Source of the DNA: Pseudogemmobacter bohemicus
GTDB taxonomy: Bacteria > Pseudomonadota > Alphaproteobacteria > Rhodobacterales > Rhodobacteraceae
DNA length: 64,000 nt
Reading direction: 5' to 3'
NCBI RefSeq assembly: GCF_003290025.1
Contig: NZ_QNHG01000001.1
Location: forward strand, 603,942 to 667,941
The first letter of the stretch is position 1; the number at the start of each line of letters is the position of its first letter. Position numbers and translations under genes: made by a program. The notes below the pieces were generated by a model. It saw only the letters and a program-made list of their open reading frames with translations, was not told the origin of the DNA and searched no databases. This document shows positions 53,021 through 63,448 of the stretch, in pieces.

Positions 53021-53190
53021 TCACTCTCGCATGTGCAAAAGATCTTGCCCTGTGTTAGCGTTTTAGCAATACGAAGCGAGGTGAGTCGCGCGAACGTGAA
53101 GACTCACCCGGTTAATCAGCCCGGAAATGCCGGCGCCGGACAGGGCGTGGCGCTTCGGGCGGCAGGCGCAGGCTGGGGGACAGGCATCGC

Positions 53191-54438
53191 ATGATCAGCT
53201 GGAGGTCAAAACCTCAGGCAGCGGATGAGGAAAAGCCGAAGGGCTTTGACGATTTCGATTTGCGGCTTGGCGATATCATGCGCGGTGAACGCGCGACGCT
53301 GGGCAAATCCCTTCTTGATGTGCAGCGCGAGCTGAAGATCAAGGCGACCTATATCGCTGCGATCGAGAATGCCGATATTTCCGCCTTTGAATCGCCCGGC
53401 TTTGTGGCGGGTTATGTGCGCTCCTATTCCCGTTACCTCGGGATGGATTCGGATCTCGCTTTCGCGCGCTTTTGCAAAGAGGCGAATTTTACTCCGGCCC
53501 ATGGCATGTCGGCCCAGGCGGGAACGCCGCGCGCCGCCCAGGCGCGACCGCGCAGCGATTTCTCTGAGCCGCTGGCCAATCCGAACCTGACCTTCGTGCC
53601 GCGCGGCGAAAGCTGGCTCTCGAAGGTTGAGCCCGGCGCTGTCGGCTCGCTGGCAGTTCTGGTCGCGCTGATCGGGGCCATTGGGTATGGCGGCTGGTCG
53701 ATCCTGCAGGAAGTGCAGCGCGTGCAGCTGGCTCCGGTGGATGAGGCGCCCTCGGTGGTGGTGTCTATCGACCCGCTGCAACAGGATGTGTCCCAGCAAT
53801 CGGCCATGATCGACGAGGCGAGCCGGACCCCGGTGACGCAGACCGCCCAGGCCGGGGCAGAGCCCGATCTGATGGACCGGCTTTACCGTCCGCAGGCGCT
53901 GGATGTGCCGGTGTTTGAATCGCGCAATGGCCCGATCGGCTCGATTGATCCGCGGGCTGGCGGGGCTGCTTCCGGTTCTGTCAATGGCACGGTCAGCGGC
54001 GTCATTGCCGCCGCTCCGGGTGAGGCGGCGCAGGGTGGCGTGATCCAGGTCACCGCTGATGCGCCTCCGGGTGTTCAGATCCTTGCGGTGCGTCCGGCCT
54101 GGATGCGGGTCAGCTCGGCCGATGGCACGGTGCTGTTTGAAAAGATCCTGAACACCTGCGAAAGCTATCAGCTGCCGGCGCTGGAAGATGTGGCAAGCCT
54201 GCGCACCGGCAATTCCGGCGGCGTCTATTTCGTTGTGGGTGGCAAGACCTATGGTCCGGCCGCGCCGGGCGCCAATGTGGCCTCGAATATCGCGCTCTCG
54301 CCCGAGGCGGTGACTGCCAAATATGCCGAGGCCGATCTGGCGAAAGACCGCGATCTGGCGCGGATTATGACGGCGGATGCCAGCGGAGGGGTGCCGAACC
54401 TCGCCGCCAGCTGTGCCACCACGACGCCGGCCCAGTAA
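53191..54438 (+). CDS. RodZ-like membrane protein with HTH and DUF4115 domains
   Basis: 415 aa. N-terminal HTH_25 domain: FDLRLGDIMRGERATLGKSLLDVQRELKIKATYIAAIENADISAFESPGFVAGYVRSYSRYLG (about residues 24-86). One transmembrane helix (SLAVLVALIGAIGYGGWSIL, about 152-171), a linker, and a C-terminal DUF4115 domain (ILAVRPAWMRVSSADGTVLFEKIL ...). This is the RodZ arrangement linking MreB to the membrane. The leader contains an 8-bp hairpin (53080-53108). Followed by ispG, as in many Rhodobacterales. Confidence 0.88.
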   Translation: MISWRSKPQAADEEKPKGFDDFDLRLGDIMRGERATLGKSLLDVQRELKIKATYIAAIENADISAFESPGFVAGYVRSYSRYLGMDSDLAFARFCKEANFTPAHGMSAQAGTPRAAQARPRSDFSEPLANPNLTFVPRGESWLSKVEPGAVGSLAVLVALIGAIGYGGWSILQEVQRVQLAPVDEAPSVVVSIDPLQQDVSQQSAMIDEASRTPVTQTAQAGAEPDLMDRLYRPQALDVPVFESRNGPIGSIDPRAGGAASGSVNGTVSGVIAAAPGEAAQGGVIQVTADAPPGVQILAVRPAWMRVSSADGTVLFEKILNTCESYQLPALEDVASLRTGNSGGVYFVVGGKTYGPAAPGANVASNIALSPEAVTAKYAEADLAKDRDLARIMTADASGGVPNLAASCATTTPAQ

Positions 54439-54556
54439 GACGCCCACCCGGTAAATGCCGCACTGGCTTTAATGTTATCCGGCCCGGGTTCCGGGCCGGT
54501 TGCTGTATGGCACGGGCAGGATTACACAGGCTGGGACAGAACCGGAGTATGCGGGA

Positions 54557-55681
54557 ATGAGTCTCAACCCGATCCGCCCCTGGCGGAATATCGAACGCCG
54601 CCAGAGCCGGAAGATCATGGTCGGCAACGTGCCGGTCGGGGGCGATGCACCGATCTCGGTGCAGACGATGACCAATACGATCACTTCGGATGTGCGGGCG
54701 ACGCTTGACCAGGTGATAAGGGCGGCAGATGCCGGCGCGGATATTGTGCGCGTCTCGACCCCGGATGTGGACTCGACGGTGGCACTGCGTGAAATCTGCC
54801 GCGAAAGCCCGGTGCCGATCGTGGCGGATATCCATTTCCACTACAAACGCGCCATCGAGGCAGCCGAGGCCGGCGCCGCCTGTCTGCGCATCAACCCGGG
54901 CAATATCGGTGACGCAAAACGCGTGGCCGAGGTGGTGAAGGCCGCGAAGGATCACGGCTGCTCGATTCGGATCGGGGTGAATGCGGGTTCGCTGGAAAAG
55001 CACCTGCTGGAGAAATATGGCGAACCCTGCCCGGATGCGATGGTGGAAAGCGGGCTCGACCATATCCGCATCCTGCAGGACCATGATTTCCACGAGTTCA
55101 AGATCTCGGTGAAGGCCTCGGACGTGTTCCTGGCGGCGGCGGCCTATCAGCAGCTGGCCGCGGCGACGGATGCGCCGATCCATCTGGGGATTACCGAGGC
55201 CGGAGGGCTGACGGCCGGCACGGTGAAATCGGCGGTGGGGCTGGGGAGCCTTTTGTGGTTCGGGATCGGCGATACGATCCGCGTCTCTCTCTCGGCCGAT
55301 CCGGTCGAAGAGGTCAAGGTCGGCTATGAGATCCTGAAATCGCTGGGGCTGCGGACGCGCGGCGTACAGATCATCTCCTGCCCCTCCTGTGCGCGCCAGG
55401 GCTTTGACGTGATCAAAACGGTCGAAAAGCTGGAGCGGCGGCTGGAACATATCAAGACGCCGATGAGCCTGTCGATCATCGGCTGCGTGGTGAACGGGCC
55501 GGGAGAGGCACTGATGACCGATATCGGCTTTACCGGAGGCGGGGCCGGCAATGGCATGGTCTATATGGCCGGCAAGCAAAGCCATAAGATGAACAATGAC
55601 CAGATGATCGACCATATTGTCGAACTGGTGGAGAAACGCGCTGGTGAGATCGAGGCTGAAACAGTCAAGGCAGCGGAATAG
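54557..55681 (+). CDS. ispG: (E)-4-hydroxy-3-methylbut-2-enyl-diphosphate synthase
   Basis: Iron-sulfur enzyme of the MEP isoprenoid pathway, 374 aa. [42 protein letters not shown], and the [4Fe-4S] ligands in [13 protein letters not shown] and [13 protein letters not shown] 54557 gives the usual start [15 protein letters not shown]; the frame is open further up but not conserved. Ends at a three-palindrome array. Confidence 0.95.
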   Translation: MSLNPIRPWRNIERRQSRKIMVGNVPVGGDAPISVQTMTNTITSDVRATLDQVIRAADAGADIVRVSTPDVDSTVALREICRESPVPIVADIHFHYKRAIEAAEAGAACLRINPGNIGDAKRVAEVVKAAKDHGCSIRIGVNAGSLEKHLLEKYGEPCPDAMVESGLDHIRILQDHDFHEFKISVKASDVFLAAAAYQQLAAATDAPIHLGITEAGGLTAGTVKSAVGLGSLLWFGIGDTIRVSLSADPVEEVKVGYEILKSLGLRTRGVQIISCPSCARQGFDVIKTVEKLERRLEHIKTPMSLSIIGCVVNGPGEALMTDIGFTGGGAGNGMVYMAGKQSHKMNNDQMIDHIVELVEKRAGEIEAETVKAAE

Positions 55682-55687
55682 AGGCCT

Positions 55688-55755
55688 CCCGCAATCTGAC
55701 CAGATTGCGGGTCGATTTCTTTGAAGAAATCGGTCCGGATCCTTTGAAGGATCCG
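55688..55755. repeat. array of three palindromes at 23-bp spacing (possible bidirectional terminator)
   Basis: Palindrome 1: CCCGCAATCTG (55688-55698), AC, complement 55701-55711. Palindrome 2: CGATTTCTT (55713-55721), TG, complement 55724-55732. Palindrome 3: CGGATCCTT (55736-55744), TG, complement 55747-55755. All arms are perfect. Centres are at 55699.5, 55722.5 and 55745.5. It fills the gap between convergent ispG and the DsbA-type gene. Confidence 0.85.
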
Positions 55756-55765
55756 GGGGCCGGTC

Positions 55766-56515
55766 TTAGCCTTCGCGCTGGCGCTCGACGATCTGGCGCA
55801 TGCCGTCCAGCGGCACATAACCGCGCACCATGGCGCCTTCGAGCACGAAAGTCGGCGTACCGTTGATTTGCAGCGTGTCGGCCAGTGCGTAATTGGCGTC
55901 GATCACCGCCTGGACTTCGGGCGTTGCGGCTTTCGCCAGCAGCACCGCGCCATCAAAGCCAAGCTCTTCCGCGAGTCGCGTCAGCGTCTCGGGCGACATC
56001 TCGCCCCGCATGGTGAACAGTGCGTCATGCGCTTTCTTATAGGCATCATCGCCATGCAGCATCCGCACCGCAATGGCGAATTTCGAGGCCAGCACCGACT
56101 GATCGCCCAGCACCGGGAATTCCTTCAGCACGAAGCGGATATTGCCGTCGCTTTTCACCAGCTCCTCGACCTCTGCATAGGCCTTTTGGCAATAGCCGCA
56201 GCGGTAATCCATGAATTCGACCATCACCACATCGCCCTGAAGATTGCCGCCCGCCCAGTCCGCGGCGCTGTTGAAGATCGCCTCGCGATTGGCCGCCAGC
56301 ATTTCGATATCCCGGACCGCTGCCGCATCGTCTTCGCGTGTCTGCAGCACCTTCATCGCTTCGATGATGATTTCGGGATTTGACAACAGGTAATCCGCCA
56401 CCGCCTCGTTAAACGCCTCCGGCTCGGCGGCGATCATCTCTTTCAGGCTCTCCGCCTTTACGGCAGGAACAGACACAGCCGTCAGAAGCGCGGCGAGGGC
56501 GAGGGCGGGACGCAT
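55766..56515 (-). CDS. DsbA-family thioredoxin-like protein (ScsC/DsbG type)
   Basis: 249 aa periplasmic thiol protein. Signal peptide MRPALALAALLTAVSVPAVKA, helical N-terminal part (NEAVADYLLSNPEIIIEAMKVLQ), active site CGYC in FMDYRCGYCQKAYAEV (cysteines about 109 and 112), and cis-proline block INGTPTFVLEG. Probably an oxidase or isomerase of secreted proteins. ATG 56515 has GGAAGGA upstream. Confidence 0.88.
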   Translation of the reverse strand: MRPALALAALLTAVSVPAVKAESLKEMIAAEPEAFNEAVADYLLSNPEIIIEAMKVLQTREDDAAAVRDIEMLAANREAIFNSAADWAGGNLQGDVVMVEFMDYRCGYCQKAYAEVEELVKSDGNIRFVLKEFPVLGDQSVLASKFAIAVRMLHGDDAYKKAHDALFTMRGEMSPETLTRLAEELGFDGAVLLAKAATPEVQAVIDANYALADTLQINGTPTFVLEGAMVRGYVPLDGMRQIVERQREG

Positions 56516-56936
56516 GGGAAATCCTTCCGGGTTGATCCTGGGAAGCGCGCGGGGTTCAGTCGGCCGCCTGTAGCGCAATCCCGGGCAGTTTACGGGTTAG
56601 CCGAGGGGCAGATCAAGTCAGGGATACTGGCGGAGCGAATCCAATGCCTTGATTGTGATGGATGCAGCGCGTGCCAGGCCTGCGACATGATTCGTCCTGC
56701 TGCCGCAAGGGGGTCCTGTTTTTGCCGGCCTCATATATCGGCCAGGGCCGGCTTTGTTGCGCTGTTCTGATTGAGGCGGCAGGTATCCCTTTCCCGGCTA
56801 TCGTCAGCGCATGGGGAAGGTTCCGGGCGTGCCGGGTGGCATAAAGCGGTTCACGCGGAGCTGGCGAACGCCCCCGGTTGGGGAGAGGCTGCGGCCCGAT
56901 GGTAAGCGTTCGCTGGCCCCGACTGGCGGCTTAGCT
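56516..56936. other. stretch between dsbA-type gene and IS66 remnant
   Basis: No gene. GGCTTTGTTGCGC at about 56750-56762 resembles the outer ends of some IS5-type elements, and GTAAGCG at 56900 resembles IS66-type termini. Both are weak, single-copy matches. Confidence 0.3.
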
Positions 56937-57547
56937 TTACGGCTTGAAGTTCCATTGCAGGGGATCGTCGATGTCGCTTTGCGGATGGCCTTTGGCGATC
57001 GCAGTGAGGGTGGCCTTGAGACAGACGAAGGGCTCTATGCCGTTGATCTTGCAGGTTTCGATCAGCGAAGCGATGCGGCCCCAGGCGATGCCGCCTTCGT
57101 CGTGACCGGCGAAGAGGGTATTCTTGCGATTGAGGGTGATAGGGCGGATCAGATTTTCGACCCTGTTGGAGACGATCTCGACCCGGCCGTCCTGCAGGAA
57201 GGTTTGCAATCCGTCCCAGTGGGTATGGATGCAGACCAGCTTTTCGCCCAGGCGTGATTTGGTGGAGATCTTGCGGCGTTGCACCTGGAGCCATTCGCCG
57301 AAGGCCGCTACCAGCGGCGCGGTGCGGGCCTGGCGGGCGGACAGACGCTGGCCGGACGAGACGCCACGGATATCGGCCTCGACGGTATAGAATTCGGCGA
57401 TACGGCGCAGACCCCCGGCGGCGATATCCGAGCCGTCGCGGGCGAAGACCTCTTTCAGTTTTCGCCTTGCATCTGCCCGGCAATGGGCCAGGTGACGCTC
57501 GCCTCCTCCAGTCGCTTGCAGGCCATCACCAGACCCGTGCCATCCCA

Positions 57548-57739
57548 CTAAAGCAGCTTCAGCCTGTCAGCCCGGCGCGAGCGGAACACAAACACCGTGC
57601 CCGTGCCCGTGCCCGTGCCCGTGAACGGATCCTTGCGCCGCACCGATGACAGCAGTGCAGCCAGGCCGTCATGCCCCTTCCGGAAGTCGACCGGCTTCGT
57701 CGCGACCATGATCCGCACCCGGTTCAAGGGGAACATCAT
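57548..57739 (-). pseudogene. IS66 TnpB, truncated, with expanded Thr-Gly repeat
   Basis: 63 aa before an in-frame TAG. It overlaps the TnpA stop (ATGA). The segment normally reading DPFTGTVFVF holds several extra Thr-Gly pairs, encoded by a CCGTGC hexamer run at 57595-57623. Confidence 0.75.
57595..57623. repeat. hexanucleotide repeat (CCGTGC)4.8 in tnpB
   Basis: Four perfect CCGTGC units plus CCGTG. In-frame expansion adds Thr-Gly pairs to TnpB. Confidence 0.9.
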
Positions 57740-58039
57740 GGGCTGGCAGCCAGGGCGCGCACGACCGACGCAATCCGCTCCGCCGAGGCTCCGGTTTCCA
57801 AACGGATCACCACCGCGCCCGCGATGATCTCGGGCCGCTCCACAGCGCACAACCCCGCAACAGAATAGCATGGTCGCGCGCGTGATCCGGACGCTGAAAG
57901 CGCAGCTGGCCCATCGCCAGCACGCCGCACAGATGACAGGAAGACGGGATTGCCTTCCGCAACCATCGGCAACCGCATCAGGCGCTGAACATGAAAACGA
58001 CAGCACAGCCATTCGACTTAGCGGCTTAACCCGAGCAGA

Positions 58040-58195
58040 ACCCGGGCGGCAGTTCAGTCGAGGCGACCGGGCCGGCGGTGACAAACAGGCTGATCGGGCG
58101 GCCTTGCGCAGCGGCAACGGTGTGGAGTTTGGTGTTCCATGCCACCCCTGGTGCGACCGATCAGACAAATGCGCGGCGGTCTTGTCAGAGACCGC
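58040..58195 (-). pseudogene. IS5-family transposase fragment
   Basis: Minus-strand pieces SLIGRTRGGM then, one base out of frame, NTKLHTVAAAQGRPISLFVTAG: the central DDE block of an IS5-type transposase. Ends are ragged, next to the IS66 remnant. Different from the 4770-5595 copy in its state of decay. Confidence 0.65.
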
Positions 58196-58233
58196 CGCCT
58201 GGGAGAGGAAGCCCCCCATTTTCGTCACGAGGC

Positions 58234-59106
58234 TCAGAAACCGAAAACCAGTGACAGGCCGAGTTTGTTATCCGTGCGGATGGCCCGGCTGTCATTGTAT
58301 TCGGTCAGGTAGCTCACCCGGGTCGAGATCGCATCCGTCACCTTGAAATTGATGCCGAAATCATTGTTCGCCCGCAGCGCGCTATCCGAGTTCAGAACAT
58401 CCGTGTCATTGGTAAAGAACACATTGTCGTTGATCTTGTAGTAGAAGCGCGACGAGGCGATGTAGCCGGTCTCGGTATTCGACTCTCCGGCGCCGTTTTT
58501 CAGATAGCTGACGCCGATACCGGCCTGGACGCGCCAGGTCATGTCCTGCTCATTGATGATGCGATAACCCGGACCCACGCCAAGGAACGCATCCTGTTTG
58601 GTCTTGTCCGACAGCAGCACACCATCGGTCACTTCCTGCGCCGTCAGCCGATCGGCCATACCATCCGAGACCACACGCCCCAGCACAAAGCCGTAGAAGC
58701 GGTCGTTGAAGGAATAATTCGCGTCATAGATCGCGAAGACATCCTTCTTGGTCGACTGGTTGTCGGCCTCGGAATAATCCAGCACGGCACCGATGGTCTG
58801 GCTGAAGACACCCGCGCCATGGCGCAGCCGCAGACCGATGGTCAGGTCCTGCGATTCATTATTGCCGGTCTTGCCGGAATAGCCGATCGAGGCCGATCCC
58901 GAGAAGCCCTGACGGAAATCCGGGCTGCCGAAACGGGCATTGTCCTCGGCGCGGGCCATGTCGCGCGCGACATCGCGTTCAACATCCTCGATCTGGTCAT
59001 CCAGCGACGAGATTCCGACGATATCGGTCTGTGCGAAAGCGGGCACTGTCAGTCCGAGCGCCAGGACCGGCGCCAGGAGGGCCGAGGTCTGATACAGCGG
59101 TTTCAT
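58234..59106 (-). CDS. DUF481 outer-membrane beta-barrel protein (YdiY type)
   Basis: 290 aa. Signal peptide with AFAQTD cleavage region (about residue 24-26), a short charged helical segment (DQIEDVERDVARDMARAED), then alternating beta strands: FSGSASIGYSGKTGNNESQDLTIGLRLRHG, FYGFVLGRVVSDG, AFLGVGPGYRIIN, ending in LGLSLVFGF with a terminal Phe typical of barrel proteins. ATG 59106 has AAAGGA upstream. Function unknown. Confidence 0.82.
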   Translation of the reverse strand: MKPLYQTSALLAPVLALGLTVPAFAQTDIVGISSLDDQIEDVERDVARDMARAEDNARFGSPDFRQGFSGSASIGYSGKTGNNESQDLTIGLRLRHGAGVFSQTIGAVLDYSEADNQSTKKDVFAIYDANYSFNDRFYGFVLGRVVSDGMADRLTAQEVTDGVLLSDKTKQDAFLGVGPGYRIINEQDMTWRVQAGIGVSYLKNGAGESNTETGYIASSRFYYKINDNVFFTNDTDVLNSDSALRANNDFGINFKVTDAISTRVSYLTEYNDSRAIRTDNKLGLSLVFGF

Positions 59107-59319
59107 GGCAAATCCTTTCACGGTTTACATCCGTCCCCACTCCGGGGCGGCTGGTGAGAAGGAATTGGCGGTTTTCCCGGGAATCGGAACATTCAGGAAA
59201 CTTGAGGCATCCCCGAGAATTACTCGTGGAACCGGATCGCCGCTGGTGAAACGGAAAATCCCGGGCCAGGTGGTCGAATATTTATTGTTTAAATACAAAT
59301 TGATAGATTGCGTTTCGGC

Positions 59320-60207
59320 TCAGGTCTCGCGCTGCGCCAGCACCTCGGCATTGGTATCCACAGCCCAGGCCGCCGCCTGCAGCAGTGTTTCCTTCGCAAC
59401 ACAAAGCAGCTTCTCGCCGATGTCATCGCGCCACAAAGACCAGACCGGAAGATTGAAAACCGGCGCATCCGCCACCGGGTAAAGCTGCGACAGGTCGAGA
59501 AAGCGCTTGGCGTGGCGGGCAGGCAGATAGGCGGCAAAGGGGCGGGTCTGGATGAAAAGCGCCGCCAGCGAGCCGAATGCCAGTTGCAGGCGGGTGCCAT
59601 GCAGCGCGGGCAGCGCCTCTTCGTGAAAGCGGATGAATTCCGGCCCCCAATCCACCAGCGCGTAGTTCTCGCTCAGCTCTGCGGTGGTCAGCCCGGCACG
59701 CGACGAGACCATCACAAGCTGGTCATCCAGCAGCTGCTCGGCATGGATGCCCGGCCGGTTCGCAATCGAATAGGACAGCGCGACGTCTATCCCCCCTTGC
59801 AGCAGATTCTGGGTCAGGGTCTCTGCCCGCGCCATTTCGGCACGCAACGCAAGGTCCGGCAGGCGGGCCCGCAGCAAATCCATCCAGCCAAATCCGAGCC
59901 GTGGCCAGAGGGAGGGTTCAGACCCGATCACCAGCCTGAACCCGTCCTCACCCGTCGCCGAGACCCTGAGGCGCGCCTGTTCCCAGTTTCGCAGGATCGT
60001 GATGGCAAAACCGCGAAACTCGCGCCCTGCCGCCGTCAGCGCTACGCCATCCTTGGACCGGGTAAAAAGCGGTCTCCCCAACTGGTCTTCAAGCCGCTGG
60101 ATACGCAGACTGACGGCCGATTGGGTGACGAAGAGCCGCTCTGAAGCCGCAGCGAAGGATCCGGTTTCTGCTGTTTCCATAAAGGTCCGGACAAGTTGCA
60201 GTTCCAT
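59320..60207 (-). CDS. LysR-family transcriptional regulator
   Basis: 295 aa. N-terminal winged HTH: LVRTFMETAETGSFAAASERLFVTQSAVSLRIQRLEDQLGRPLFTRSKDGVALTAAG (about 5-61); the rest is a periplasmic-binding-type effector domain. Upstream of the DUF481 gene on the same strand (213 bp apart). Target and ligand unknown. Confidence 0.9.
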   Translation of the reverse strand: MELQLVRTFMETAETGSFAAASERLFVTQSAVSLRIQRLEDQLGRPLFTRSKDGVALTAAGREFRGFAITILRNWEQARLRVSATGEDGFRLVIGSEPSLWPRLGFGWMDLLRARLPDLALRAEMARAETLTQNLLQGGIDVALSYSIANRPGIHAEQLLDDQLVMVSSRAGLTTAELSENYALVDWGPEFIRFHEEALPALHGTRLQLAFGSLAALFIQTRPFAAYLPARHAKRFLDLSQLYPVADAPVFNLPVWSLWRDDIGEKLLCVAKETLLQAAAWAVDTNAEVLAQRET

Positions 60208-61572
60208 AACCGGCTACCCCACTCTGAGAAATCAACAGTTCGCCTCGCCGGAAGTCAGATGTCAACGAACAGCCCGCCAGCGTGAGCGCATCCATGCCGG
60301 ATCTGTATCGCAAGGCAAGCCATCGGCTCCGGGGGGCAAAGGAAAATCCGGCGGCTCTTTGAATGGGGCTGTGGGCCAGATTAACCTTGGCGCTGTGATC
60401 GTCCCCGGTTGATGCCCGGCCCGGTTCTGGCCCTCATCGGCGACCATCGGGGCCTGCCGGTATCCGGGGCTCCGGACATGGCCCATGGCCTCTTCATCCT
60501 CCGGGATATTGATCACGCGATACCGGGGGGCGCGTGCGGTGCGTGCTTTGTGGTGCTGGAGGGGGTGGTGCAGAGCGTGATGAAATGAGGACCCGCCGCG
60601 CGAACACTGCCCCGGAGAACCCCGGAGAGCCCCGCAGCCCCGGCAATCGCCGCGGGCAGCGCCGGCAGATCCAGCGACAGGACGTGGCTGGTGACGGCTC
60701 AGCCGGAGATCAGCCCAACGGCGGCGGCCGGGATCGGGGAGGGGACGCAGATCGCCATGCGGACAATGAAGGTGTTCAGGGACGGGCTCCTTTTGTCATG
60801 CTGAGAAAGGCGGCCCGGGTCATGGACCCGCAGGGGCAGTTGTCGGCGGGCCAGGAAGGCGATCAGGGCGGCGTGATCTTCGGCGCTGAAATGCCATCTG
60901 CCACCATGCCGGGCAGGGATTGCGCCTCACGCAGATCCGGGACGGTCGGGCCCTGCCAGATGGTCGGGCGCGCCGCCGGCGCCGGGGCAGAGCGGGTTCG
61001 CCCCGGCATGGCAATCCCGACCTCCCGCCGCAGCGCGTTGCCGGGCGCAATGGGGCGGCCGATGCCGCCGCGCGTCGGATCATCGGAATGCCATTTGTTG
61101 CACTGCCTGACGCTCAGGGCGTATGGCTCAGCGCTGTGCGCCGCGTGACCGGGATACCGACAGATCGCCGCCTTGATCCGTGAGGTGGGGCTTGTTGATC
61201 CGGCTGATCCGGACGCCCCTGGGCGGTGGGTGGACGCATGCGACAGCGCCCGTGGCAGCTATGGCGCCTCTGGCGCTGGATACGGAGGAGGAGGGATGCC
61301 GCTGGCCAGGTCCTGCCGTCGCTGATCGGTGCTTTTCGGCACGGGTTTCGGGCAGCTGTCGCTCGCGGCTGTCCATATGCGGCGAGAAGGGAATGGCGGT
61401 GCGCGAAGGGGGGCGTAGCATCGAAGGCTGCACTGTCGACAGCGGATGCAGCAGCTTACTGCCCTTACAGGCCGGCGTCTGAATAGCTGCGGAAACGACC
61501 GCCGGCACAGTTCGGATGCGGGAGCACCCTGATGCCGGCGGTCGCTGAATTTAAGGCGGAGGACGGCTGCGA
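60208..61572. other. 1.4-kb stretch without an assigned gene
   Basis: No recognisable intact gene. Minus-strand frames contain protein-like pieces in different frames (ALSVRQCNKWHSDDPTRGGIG near 61120-61060, TIWQGPTVPDLREAQSLPGM near 60960-60900, LNTFIVRMAICVPSPIPAAAVGL near 60780-60710), suggesting a decayed gene or prophage segment of unknown identity. An 11-bp inverted repeat (GACCGCCGGCA, 61497-61507 and 61533-61543) lies before the typA stop and could be part of its 3' end. Confidence 0.4.
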
Positions 61573-63390
<1,818 letters not shown>

Positions 63391-63448
63391 AAGGCTGTCC
63401 TGTTTGCTGCGCTGCCGCGAATACACCGGTTTTCAGCGATTGGCTAGG

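Larger units (their letters stand above)
56937..57978 (-). mobile_element. IS66-family element, internally deleted remnant
   Basis: Three pieces in order on the minus strand. TnpA end: EIIAGAVVIRLETGASAERIASVVRALAASP, stopping at 57736 (limits about 57830-57736). TnpB: starts ATG 57739 (FPLNRVRIMVATKPVDFRKGHDG ... FVFRSRRADRLKLL) and hits TAG at 57548, after which TnpB-like sequence continues (WDGTGLVMACKRLEEA). TnpC: only about the last 185 residues (ARRKLKEVFARDGSDIAAGGLRRIAE ... NRVENLIRPITLNRKNTLFAGHDEGG), ending TAA at 56937. TnpB is thus fused almost directly to the TnpC C-terminus, with most of tnpC deleted. Non-functional alone. Confidence 0.8.

Noticed and set aside
60534-61148. 204-codon plus-strand frame
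   Set aside because: Gly/Arg-rich without a family; the minus strand looks more protein-like, and neither is intact.
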